This document shows positions 1 to 8,700 of a stretch of DNA of 64,000 nucleotides, piece after piece. Within the stretch, counting starts at the first letter, position 1, and every line of letters starts with the position of its first letter. Position numbers and translations under genes: made by a program. Below the pieces are notes generated by a model. It did no database searches and was not told the origin of the DNA. It saw only the letters and a list, made by a program, of their open reading frames with translations. Source of the DNA: Paenibacillus sp. URB8-2. Lineage in GTDB: Bacteria > Bacillota > Bacilli > Paenibacillales > Paenibacillaceae. Where the stretch lies: assembly GCF_013393385.1 (NCBI RefSeq), contig NZ_AP023239.1, positions 1,860,001-1,924,000 on the forward strand, written 5' to 3'.

Positions 1-742
1 TAACTACCAGGTCGGACCCAAAGTGATTGAGTGTTACTCCGTGCATGCCGTAATCAAGGGGTGTGTTGCATTTACACATGGGGATGAGACCGTTTATTTA
101 CGAAAAGGCGCGCTCTTTTGTCTGTACCCCGGCCTCCGTTACAGCTACCGGCTTGGTGAGGATGAGGAGAACCTGCGCATGTATTGGCTGGCTTTTCAAG
201 GGAATCAGGCGGAGCCTTTGCTTGAACGTATCGGGTTCAGCAGGGAGAAGCCCTATGTGACCGAACGCTGGATGCCGGAACATGAGCAGGCAATGACTCA
301 CATTCAAGATTTGGTCAGAGATCATGCTGGTTATGACGAAATACTGCTGCAGTCGAAACTTTATCAGCTGTTTGAATCGTTATCCCGCAAGGCGGGTGAG
401 CGTGTGTTTCATCACGGGACTACCGATTGGCTGGAAAAATGCATTCAATATATGGACACCCATTACATGGAAGGTGTTACGGTAACCGATGTCGTCGAGG
501 TTGCGGGTGTACACCGCTCTCATGTTTATCAGGAGTGCAGCAATGTGCTTGGCCTCAGCCCGATGCAATATTTAATCCGACTGCGGATGAAGAAAAGTGC
601 CGAATTGCTGAAAGACCGCGGACTGAATATAACGGATATTGCGTTATCCGTCGGCTATCCGGATTTATATTCTTTTTCCCGCGCATTCAGCAAGTATTAT
701 GGGATGTCGCCCACGCAATATCAAAAGAGGTCGACAAATTGA
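1..742 (+). CDS. AraC-family regulator, 5' end outside the window
   Basis: This is a transcriptional activator of the AraC/XylS type: an N-terminal cupin-like sugar-sensing part followed by a C-terminal double helix-turn-helix. The reading frame is open from base 2 and its first residues (NYQVGPKVIECYSV) match residues 37-50 of the next gene, so the real start lies roughly 110 bases upstream of the window. The HTH region runs from about TVTDVVEVAGVHRS to SFSRAFSKYYGMSP near the end. It is a close paralogue of the gene at 1060, which makes the pair a tandem duplication. The likely target is the glycan cluster that begins at 2253. Family assignment is firm; the ligand is unknown. Confidence 0.9.
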   Translation, partial: NYQVGPKVIECYSVHAVIKGCVAFTHGDETVYLRKGALFCLYPGLRYSYRLGEDEENLRMYWLAFQGNQAEPLLERIGFSREKPYVTERWMPEHEQAMTHIQDLVRDHAGYDEILLQSKLYQLFESLSRKAGERVFHHGTTDWLEKCIQYMDTHYMEGVTVTDVVEVAGVHRSHVYQECSNVLGLSPMQYLIRLRMKKSAELLKDRGLNITDIALSVGYPDLYSFSRAFSKYYGMSPTQYQKRSTN

Positions 743-843
743 TATCCTGTCGCTCTGCCGGAAACTTGCAAATTTCCACTCCAAAGAGATTTTAAAAGAG
801 GCGCAGCGGGGAAACACTAGCTCAACAAAATGCGAAATGAACG

Positions 844-872
844 TTGACAAATCAGGATTCAGGGGGTAACAT
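844..872 (+). promoter_or_regulatory. Sigma-A type promoter before second AraC gene
   Basis: TTGACA at 844-849, a 17-base spacer, then TAACAT at 867-872. It lies about 190 bases before the start of the second AraC gene, giving a long leader that contains the hairpin at 948-988. Apart from this promoter and that hairpin I see nothing else in the 743-1059 gap. Confidence 0.5.
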
Positions 873-947
873 TCAAAACATCATGATAACCTAGTAAACA
901 TATTGGAATATTTTACGGAAATCAGTTGTATGTTGACCGGAACTCCG

Positions 948-988
948 GAGACGTTTTTCCATGTATCCATGGATAACGCCTCTTTTTT
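948..988 (+). terminator. Hairpin with T tract between the two AraC genes
   Basis: GAG-A-CGTT (948-955) pairs with AACG-C-CTC (975-982) around one mismatch and is followed by six T. It could end the first AraC transcript. Because a promoter lies at 844-872, it could also act as an attenuator in the leader of the second AraC gene. Confidence 0.5.
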
Positions 989-1059
989 ATCTCAGCAGAC
1001 AGGTACGGGGATTAGCACGGTTTAAGCCGGAGCTTGAAGGGAAGAAACAGGGAGGGCCC

Positions 1060-1947
1060 ATGAAAAATTACGGAAACGAATATGCCGAATTTCTATACCA
1101 TACACCTTCCGAATATGAAAAAAACGGAGGACTGTGGATCATCCGGACCGGCAAGAATGAAGCAAAGCCTAACTACCAGGTCGGGCCTAAAGTGATTGAA
1201 TGTTACTCGGTGCATGCCGTCATCAGCGGCTGCGTGGCGTTCACGCACGGAAATGAAACCGTATATTTGCAAAAAGGCGCTCTCTTCTGCCTGTATCCCG
1301 GGCTCCGGTACAGCTACCAGATTGCTGAAGCCGAGGATAACCTGCGCATGTACTGGCTGGCTGTTCAAGGAAATCAGGCTGAGATATTGATTGAACGGAT
1401 CGGATTCAGCCGGGAGAAGCCTTATGTAACCAACCGCTGGACGCCGGATCATGAGCAGGTGATCAACCGGATTCAAAGCATGGTCAGGGATAAGAAAAAT
1501 TATGACGAAGTGCTGCTGCAGTCGAGGCTGTATCAGCTGTTCGAATCTTTATCGCATAAGGCGGGCGCCCGCGTCGTGCATCACGGGACCGAACATTGGC
1601 TGGAGAGATGTATTCAATACATGGATACCCACTACATGGAAGGGATCACGGTGACCGATGTCGTGGATGTGGCGGGAGTGCACCGCTCCTATGTGTATCA
1701 GGAGTGCATCAGCCTGCTTGGACTGAGCCCGATGCGGTATCTGATCAAGCTCCGGATGAAGAGAAGCGCCGAGCTGCTGCAAAATCAAGGGCTTGCGATT
1801 ACAGACATCGCCTTGTCCGTCGGATACCCGGATTTATTCTCGTTCTCCCGGGCGTTTAGCAAATATTACGGGAAGTCGCCGACCCAATACCAGAGGGGAT
1901 TCGTTGGCAGCACATCGACAAAACGCCATATTTCATCTACAAAATGA
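1060..1947 (+). CDS. AraC-family regulator, tandem paralogue
   Basis: A 295-residue AraC/XylS regulator. The start is set at the ATG at 1060 because GGGAGG stands just upstream; the open frame extends back to 961 without a ribosome site. The N-terminal half is a cupin-like ligand domain (residues about 20-140) and the C-terminal 100 residues carry the two helix-turn-helix motifs (TVTDVVDVAGVHRS and ITDIALSVGYPDLFSF). The sequence is near-identical in layout to the preceding gene over its whole visible length. It is followed by a strong terminator and then by the ABC transporter/sulfatase cluster, which it probably controls. The inducer is not known. Confidence 0.93.
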   Translation: MKNYGNEYAEFLYHTPSEYEKNGGLWIIRTGKNEAKPNYQVGPKVIECYSVHAVISGCVAFTHGNETVYLQKGALFCLYPGLRYSYQIAEAEDNLRMYWLAVQGNQAEILIERIGFSREKPYVTNRWTPDHEQVINRIQSMVRDKKNYDEVLLQSRLYQLFESLSHKAGARVVHHGTEHWLERCIQYMDTHYMEGITVTDVVDVAGVHRSYVYQECISLLGLSPMRYLIKLRMKRSAELLQNQGLAITDIALSVGYPDLFSFSRAFSKYYGKSPTQYQRGFVGSTSTKRHISSTK

Positions 1948-1988
1948 TAAATGAAACCGATCTGCATTGCAGGGGACGGAGATTGAAT

Positions 1989-2034
1989 CGAGAGACTTTT
2001 TCCAGGGGGATTTCCTTGGAGGGTCTCTTTTTTT
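1989..2034 (+). terminator. Rho-independent terminator after second AraC gene
   Basis: GAGAGAC pairs with GTCTCTTT across an inner partly paired loop, followed by a run of seven T. It separates the regulator from the transport operon. Confidence 0.8.
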
Positions 2035-2125
2035 GCTTTCGTTTGATCAAACTTTACCAATATGTGCAATTCATCGGGGATCTGGTGCTTCTTCTGTATT
2101 CTGATCGACAATATGCCAAATGATA

Positions 2126-2169
2126 GTCGACAAATTGATATTCAATAGTGACAGGATAGCAGGTATAAT
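2126..2169 (+). promoter_or_regulatory. Putative promoter region of the sulfated-glycan cluster
   Basis: TATAAT at 2164-2169 with a weak TTCAAT 17 bases upstream. A 16-base string starting GTCGACAAATTG at 2126-2141 repeats exactly at 730-745. The weak -35 and the repeat just upstream would suit activation by an AraC protein, but no binding site has been shown. Confidence 0.4.
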
Positions 2170-2252
2170 TTCCATATTAATTAAATCCTATTGGACTAAT
2201 AGGGATTAAGGTCAACGATAGTTTTTTCTAGAACCGAAGGGGGACAAACGGA

Positions 2253-3227
2253 TTGAAAAGCATACTCTTGACCAAATCGGGATTAACCCGAAACAAGGCG
2301 GGCCCGTTCCTTTCCTCGAAGCTGCGTCCAGTGAGCCATTCCAGAATATGGCGGCGGATTGTGAAGCACAAGTACTATTACCTGCTGCTTTTTCCCGGAA
2401 TCCTGTACTTTCTGGTCTTCAGCTATATTCCCATGGGAGGCGTGCTGATTGCATTTCAGGATTATAAGCTGGCCAAGGGTATAACCGGGAGCGCCTGGGC
2501 AGGGTTGAAATGGTTCGACATGCTCTTTTCTTCTCCGGATTTCTGGACCGCGCTGGGCAATACGCTGCTGATCAGCTTTTACAAGCTTGTCTTTAATTTT
2601 CCCGCGCCGATTATACTCGCGCTCATGATCAATGAGATCGTGAACTCCAAATTCAAACGAACAATACAGACGATCATTTATTTTCCCCATTTCATATCAT
2701 GGGTTGTGCTTGGGGGCATTATGTTCACGGTTCTATCCCCTTCCACCGGAGTCCTTAACGCGTTGGGCGTGACGACATCGCCTCTGATGGACCCCCGTTC
2801 TTTTCGCGGCCTGCTCGTCTTATCGGAAATCTGGAAGAACATCGGCTGGGGAACGATCATATACCTCGCGGCCATTTCCGGCATTAACCCGGAGCTGTAC
2901 GATGCGGCCAAAGTGGACGGGGCGTCACGGTACCGTTTGATCCGGCACATTACGATCCCTTCCATTTCGGGTACGATCGTCATTCTGTTGATTTTGCGCA
3001 CCGGGCATATTTTATCCGCGGGCTTCGACCAGGTCTTCGTCCTGTATCACCCGCTCGTGTACGAGGTGGCGGACATTCTCGATACGTACGTATACCGTGT
3101 CGGGTTGACCAGCGGGAGATTTTCCTTGGCCACAGCGGCCGGGCTGTTCCAGTCCGTTGTCGGTTTGGTGCTGCTGCTAATCACGAATGCCGCGGCCAAG
3201 CGGATTGGAGGGCGGGGGATATGGTAG
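2253..3227 (+). CDS. ABC sugar transporter permease, LplB type
   Basis: An inner-membrane permease of the binding-protein-dependent sugar family (MalF/LplB side). Translation probably begins at the TTG at 2253 behind AAGGGGG. The protein has a basic cytoplasmic N-terminus and about six hydrophobic segments, the first at ILYFLVFSYIPMGG. It carries the EAA-type coupling loop (ELYDAAKVDGASRYRLIRHITIP), where it would contact an ATPase. It is followed after 16 bases by the partner permease and then by the binding lipoprotein, the usual three-gene set for oligosaccharide import in Paenibacillus. No ATPase gene is adjacent, so a shared MsmX-like ATPase is presumed. Confidence 0.92.
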   Translation: MKSILLTKSGLTRNKAGPFLSSKLRPVSHSRIWRRIVKHKYYYLLLFPGILYFLVFSYIPMGGVLIAFQDYKLAKGITGSAWAGLKWFDMLFSSPDFWTALGNTLLISFYKLVFNFPAPIILALMINEIVNSKFKRTIQTIIYFPHFISWVVLGGIMFTVLSPSTGVLNALGVTTSPLMDPRSFRGLLVLSEIWKNIGWGTIIYLAAISGINPELYDAAKVDGASRYRLIRHITIPSISGTIVILLILRTGHILSAGFDQVFVLYHPLVYEVADILDTYVYRVGLTSGRFSLATAAGLFQSVVGLVLLLITNAAAKRIGGRGIW

Positions 3228-3243
3228 AAAGGAGGGGAAACGC

Positions 3244-4101
3244 ATGAAGAAAAGAAAATTCGATCTTTTTGCGGGGATTAACGGAACGTTCCTCATCCTG
3301 CTTGCGCTGCTGACCTTTTACCCGCTCTGGCATGAAATCTCCTTGTCCCTGAGTTCCTCGGAGCAGGCTTCCCGGGGAGGGCTGTTCCTCTGGCCCCGGA
3401 ATCTGACGTTCGGCGCTTACGGGATCGTGCTTCGGTCCGAACAATTATGGTTGGCCTACAGGAACAGTGCTGTCATTACTTTGGCCAGTACAATCCTGAG
3501 CGTCTTCTTTACGGCAACAACCGCGTATCCATTGGTCAAGAGCAATCTGCCGGGCAGACGGTTATTCACCGGTCTTATCCTGTTTACCATGCTGTTCAGC
3601 GGCGGGATCATTCCCCATTATCTGCTCGTGAAGCAGCTCGGGTTGATCAATACCTTGTGGGCCATGATTATTCCCGGCATGATTTCCGCTTTTAATGTAA
3701 TCATTATGCTGAACTTCTTCCGCAGTCTTCCGGAGGAAATCGAGGAGTCGGCGACGATGGACGGAGCGAATCCGATCCGGATTCTGTTCACGATTATTTT
3801 CCCCTTATCGGCGCCCGTGCTGGCAACCGTTGCCTTATGGGAGGCCGTAGGCCAATGGAATAATTTCTTTCAGGCCTTTCTCTACTTGAATGATAAGTCG
3901 CTCTATACGCTGCCGGTGCTGCTTCGGGAAATTATCGACGGGCAGCAGGCGGAATCGCTGACGGGCAAGCTGGTGGAAACCTCGCAGGAATCCGTAATCG
4001 GCTCAACTATTGTCGTGTCGCTGATTCCCATTTTGCTGGTGTATCCGTTCTTGCAGAAATACTTTACCAAGGGCGTCCTGCTGGGATCGGTCAAATCTTA
4101 A
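3244..4101 (+). CDS. ABC sugar transporter permease, YtcP/LplC type
   Basis: The second permease of the importer (MalG side), 285 residues. The start is the ATG at 3244 behind AAAGGAGGGG; the open frame runs back to 3187 but would overlap the preceding gene. Six membrane segments are visible. The EAA loop reads EEIEESATMDGANPIRILFTI in part, and the end KYFTKGVLLGSVKS is typical of this branch. It forms a heterodimer with the preceding permease in the membrane. A solute-binding lipoprotein gene follows after 16 bases. Confidence 0.92.
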   Translation: MKKRKFDLFAGINGTFLILLALLTFYPLWHEISLSLSSSEQASRGGLFLWPRNLTFGAYGIVLRSEQLWLAYRNSAVITLASTILSVFFTATTAYPLVKSNLPGRRLFTGLILFTMLFSGGIIPHYLLVKQLGLINTLWAMIIPGMISAFNVIIMLNFFRSLPEEIEESATMDGANPIRILFTIIFPLSAPVLATVALWEAVGQWNNFFQAFLYLNDKSLYTLPVLLREIIDGQQAESLTGKLVETSQESVIGSTIVVSLIPILLVYPFLQKYFTKGVLLGSVKS

Positions 4102-4117
4102 ATAAAAGGAGATCACT

Positions 4118-5653
4118 ATGATGAAAAAGATTTGGAAAAAAGGAGCGGCTTCTGCCGCAGCGGCAAGCCTTATTTTGGGGGTGCTGGGATGCTCGCAGCA
4201 GCCGGCCGCGCAACCGGCCGCAGCAGCGGCTAGTCAGCAAGCCGACACTCCGGTAACCTATAACTTCTTTATGAATGTGGGAGCGCCGGAATATCCCCAG
4301 GACGGGGGAGAGGCCCGCAAGCTGATCACCGAAGCCGCAGCCAAGGCCGGCATCAAGGGCTTTGATTATAATGTATCGCTGAACAGCGGCAAAGACTTTT
4401 TTACCAAGCTGAACTTGGAGGCCGCTTCAGGCGAGCTGCCGGATTACTTCGATGTGGACATTCCGACGCTGACGAAATTCGTTGACGAGGGCCTGGTTCT
4501 GCCCCTGGACGACTATATCAAGAACTCCCCGAGCATTACGAGCCTGGTTCCCAAGGAGGCTTGGGATGCCGTCACCTTCAACGGAAAAATCTACGGAATT
4601 CCTTCGGGAAGCCGTCCCGAACCCTTTAACCAGCCGAGCTCGACAGGGGTGCTCTACCGCGCCGATTGGCTGAAAAACCTGGGCCTGAAGGTTCCAACTA
4701 CCCTTGAGGAATATCACCAGGTGCTGACGGCCTTTACGAAAAACGATCCGGACAAGAACGGGAAAAACGACACGTACGGCCTGGGAGGCAAGAAGGACAG
4801 CATCTTTGAGGGAGTGTTCGGCGCCTTCGGCGTTTTTCCGGAATTCTGGTATGAACGGGACGGCCAGCTGAAACAGGGCTATGTGCTCCCGGAGACCAAG
4901 CAGGCTTTGGCTGTTCTGCAGCAGTGGTATAAGGAAGGGCTGATTGATCCGGAGTTTGCGGTGGCTGACCCCAAACAGCTTGATTCCAAGGTCATCAACG
5001 GGAAGGTCGGTGTGTACGAGGGCCCGGCATTCGCTATTTTCGCAAAAAATAAAATAACCAAGTCCCTGAAAGAAGTCACTCCTGGTGGTTCCTTCGGCTT
5101 TACGGCGCCCCCTGTAGGTCCTAACGGAGATTCGGGATTGCCCGAAACGCCTCCGGCGAGCAGCATCGCCGCCGTCTCCGCCAAAGTGGAGCAGCCGGAC
5201 AAGCTGTTCGCTTATCTGAACTGGTCCGTAACGGACGGAGATAACGGCGGTTACCTGCTCCGGGAGGGCGTAGAAGGCAAACATTACACCTTTGATAAAG
5301 AGAAGAACGACCTTCAGGATCTTGTGGGAGCGGCGGAGAAGTACAAGGACGGGTTCTCCAATCCGATTAAATTCATTGCCGTGACCGACCGACGCTGGGC
5401 CCCTGATTATGTACGGAAGGCGTTGGAAGATTCCGCTAAATTTGCTCGTCCCAACGCTCTGTGGAAGAGCGTTCAGGCGGAACTGGACTATCCGGATTTG
5501 AAGGATAAGCTGTGGCCGGAATATTACACGAAGATCGTAACCGGAGTTTGGCCGGTGGACAAATGGGATGAATTCGTGAAGAAGTATTATGAGCAGGGCG
5601 GCAAGGAGATTGAAGAACAGGGGAATGAAGCCTGGAAAACGTTGAAAAAGTAA
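4118..5653 (+). CDS. Extracellular solute-binding lipoprotein, LplA type
   Basis: A substrate-binding protein anchored to the outer face of the membrane. The first 25 residues are a lipoprotein signal ending in VLGC, with Cys25 as lipid site, followed by an Ala/Gln-rich linker. The remaining part of about 480 residues has the Asp/Tyr/Trp-rich pattern of family 1 binding proteins for oligosaccharides (for example PDYFDVDIPTLTKFVDEGLVLPL). AAAGGAG precedes two adjacent ATG codons at 4118 and 4121. It delivers sugar to the two permeases just upstream. From the neighbours the ligand is probably a sulfated or uronic-acid oligosaccharide; this is inference. Confidence 0.93.
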   Translation: MMKKIWKKGAASAAAASLILGVLGCSQQPAAQPAAAAASQQADTPVTYNFFMNVGAPEYPQDGGEARKLITEAAAKAGIKGFDYNVSLNSGKDFFTKLNLEAASGELPDYFDVDIPTLTKFVDEGLVLPLDDYIKNSPSITSLVPKEAWDAVTFNGKIYGIPSGSRPEPFNQPSSTGVLYRADWLKNLGLKVPTTLEEYHQVLTAFTKNDPDKNGKNDTYGLGGKKDSIFEGVFGAFGVFPEFWYERDGQLKQGYVLPETKQALAVLQQWYKEGLIDPEFAVADPKQLDSKVINGKVGVYEGPAFAIFAKNKITKSLKEVTPGGSFGFTAPPVGPNGDSGLPETPPASSIAAVSAKVEQPDKLFAYLNWSVTDGDNGGYLLREGVEGKHYTFDKEKNDLQDLVGAAEKYKDGFSNPIKFIAVTDRRWAPDYVRKALEDSAKFARPNALWKSVQAELDYPDLKDKLWPEYYTKIVTGVWPVDKWDEFVKKYYEQGGKEIEEQGNEAWKTLKK

Positions 5654-5724
5654 GATTGTTGCAGAAATCCGGACAGCAAATTTTCACTCGGAAGATATAG
5701 ATGGGAAAGCCAGAGGAGACTTCT

Positions 5725-8700
5725 ATGGATTTGGATCAAGAGTTATATAAAGACAGCGCAGCTCTTCTGGATGGGGGCGTCCTGCTCTCTCCGGAAGAGC
5801 AAGCTGACGGCAAAGGGATGCTTCTTACGCAGTGGTGGTTCAAACCCGCAGACCGGGAGGAGGAATGGTCGCCGATCAAGGTGCCCTCCTTCTGGGATCT
5901 TCCCGAGCAGTACGACCATTCCCGAAACTGGAAGCAGGTGCATGAGGCATGGTACGCAGCCGCCTTTACGTTGGCGGATCGGGACAACGTAAAGAGATAT
6001 GAACTGCATTTTCGGGGGGTATCGCAGCTTTGCCGTGTTTATGTGAACGGACGGTTTGTCGGTGAGCACGGGGGCCGTTACACCCCGTTCTTCTTTGATA
6101 TTACGGATGTCTTGGAGGATGAAGGACGGCAGATCGTGCATGTCTTCGTTCAGGACGGCACCGCCGCTTACGATCCGGAAACGGATGCGCTCTTGTATCA
6201 GGTCGGCGTAATGCCGGTCAAAGACAAAATTCCCGACCCGATGCTGCCCGATCATCCGTATTTTGGCGGGATCTGGCAGCTGGTTTATATCCGGGCGAAG
6301 CATCCGGCGCATATAACCGCCTGCAAGGTCGAAACGTCCTGGCGAAAGCGCGAGGTCACCGTCCGGCTTCACACGAGTCAGGCCTTGACAGAGACATCAA
6401 GATTGGAGATCCTCATCCGCCATTATAATGGAAACCCTGAGCGCCGCACTGAAGAAGAAGCCGTGAAGAGGCTGGTTGTGGACCTTTCCGTGGTCAGCAC
6501 CGAACCGGGGGCGGAGCTTATTGTGAGATCGCCGTGGGAGGATGCGGAGTACTGGAGTCCGGGGCATCCCCATCTCTATGTGCTGGAGGTGCTGCTGTAT
6601 GAGGGCGATCTGCTGGCGGACCGGCACCGGGAACGGTTTGGGTTTCGCGAGTTTTGGATCGACGGCGGCGATTTCTATCTGAACGGTGTGAAAACGCGGC
6701 TGTTCGGGGATTCCTTCAACATGGGGATTCAAATGCTCGGCAGCTTCTCCAGGCGGGATTATTTAGAGCTGTTCTACAGTACAATCAAGCAGGAATTGAA
6801 CGTCAACTGCATTCGGGTTCATGGATTAATCGGCCCGGAAATCATGTTCGAGGTTGCCGATGAAATCGGGCTGCTGATGATTGACCAATCGGGCATTTGG
6901 AGTGCGGGCGGCGCTCATTACAACAGGGGCGGCGAACGATTGCTTGGTCATCTGGAGACGGAATTCGAGGAATGGGTAAAGCGCGACTGGAATCACCCCA
7001 GCGTCATTATATGGGATGTGGAGAACGAACAGGTTCGCAGCCAGCATCAATTCATGCCGTGGGTCCGAAAGCTGGACGACCTCGTATTGCGGCATGATGC
7101 CACCCGGCCGGTTCAGCACAGCGGGGCGGGTTCGATGGCGGGTCACAGCGACATCTATCATATTCACCATCATGAAACCTATACGGCTTTGTGCGAAGCC
7201 TGGAGCAAAGTCAGGGACAAGCCGCTCGTGCTGGGCGAATGGTGGAGCGGGGGGAAGGCCGGGCTGCTGCGGAGCATGACGGGGGTGGACTCTCTTGATT
7301 ATTCCGAGTATTCCGAGAGAATGGGGAAGTTTTATCACGAGCGGATTATGGAATGGCGGAGCTTCGGGGTATCCGGCGTGATGCCGTATCACTGGCTGAT
7401 GGACGCGTTCCTGCCGATCTTCCCTTACCGTCATCGGCTGTTTCTGAAGAACTCGGGAGAGATGGAGCCCGCGCCGGATTTCGCTTCCCCCTACGGAGAT
7501 GATCCCAATGTCCCCAAGGAACTGGTGAATCCGGGCTGGGATCCGGACCGTTGGAGTTACCGACTCAATGAACCGATCGCCAAGGGATTCGGGGAAGCTT
7601 TTGCACCCATCGCCGCTATGTTCTTGGAGAAGTGGTCCCACGTATGGAGTGGAGAATGGGTTGAGCACACGGTGCTGGTCATGAATGATTCGGAGGAACC
7701 CGCGGCGATTGAAGCCGAGGTTGCGGTCCGGTCTGGCCGAAGCAGAAGGATCGTTCAGCGGGTCATACTGGAGCTGGCTCCCGGTGAGCACCGGAGATTC
7801 AGTGTCACTTTTGAGGTCCCGGCGGTCAATGACGTTCAATCGCTGGAATGGGAAGCGGCTCTGGCGCTGGGCGGCAAGCAAATCTATACCTGCCGAAAAA
7901 GAGTCTGGGCTTATCCGGCCAGAACGCTGCCGGAATTAAACGCCCGCCTGGGACTGATGGGAGAAACGCAGGAATTGACCGCGGAGAAGCTTCGGGCTTC
8001 GCTTGTCCGCTCCATGGAGGATTTGCAGGAAGTGGATATTTTGCTTCTGGGGCCGGGCGCATCCGACGATTTGACTGCGGAGGAAGGCGAGATCCTGAAC
8101 GGCTGGATTAGCCGGGGAGGGAAGCTGCTCGTTCTGGACCAATCGAGGCCCAACTGCTGGTTCCCCCTTCCTTTGGGCTTCACTTCCGTTTTGACGGGGC
8201 TGCCGCTGGCCTTCCGGGGAATCGGCAAGCAGCCGGAGCCGGACCGGTCCAACTATGCCAGCCGTTACGCGGCGGTGTATGCCAAGGGCCATCCGGTCTT
8301 CCGGCATGTGGAGGGCGCCGCAGTCTCCCATTGGCGGAACGGGGACGGCCGGGTGGTCGACGACACCCTGCTGAAGCCCTTCGCCAACAAGGATGCCGGC
8401 ACGGCCAACCTGAGGGTTCTGGCCGGGGGGAACCGGCAGGACTATGCCTCGGTCCTGGAATGCGCTTGGGGGGAAGGCCATGTCATCTTCTCCCAATTGA
8501 AAATCGCGGATAATTTGACGATTGATCCGCAGGCGACATGGCTGCTGTACGACATGCTGGCCTATCTTGCGGCCAGCCCGGAGCGCCCCTTCCGGGAGAA
8601 GGTGGTGGTGCTCGGCGCCTCGACCGGGGAGCTTCTCCGGCAGCAGGGGGCTGCCGCCGTCATTTTGGATGAAACGGAGGACCTGGCTCGATTGATCCGC

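Noticed and set aside
6826..7881. Minus-strand open frame of 351 codons over the GH2 gene
   Set aside because: Antisense to the conserved GH2 catalytic core; composition rich in Pro, Arg and His with no domain.
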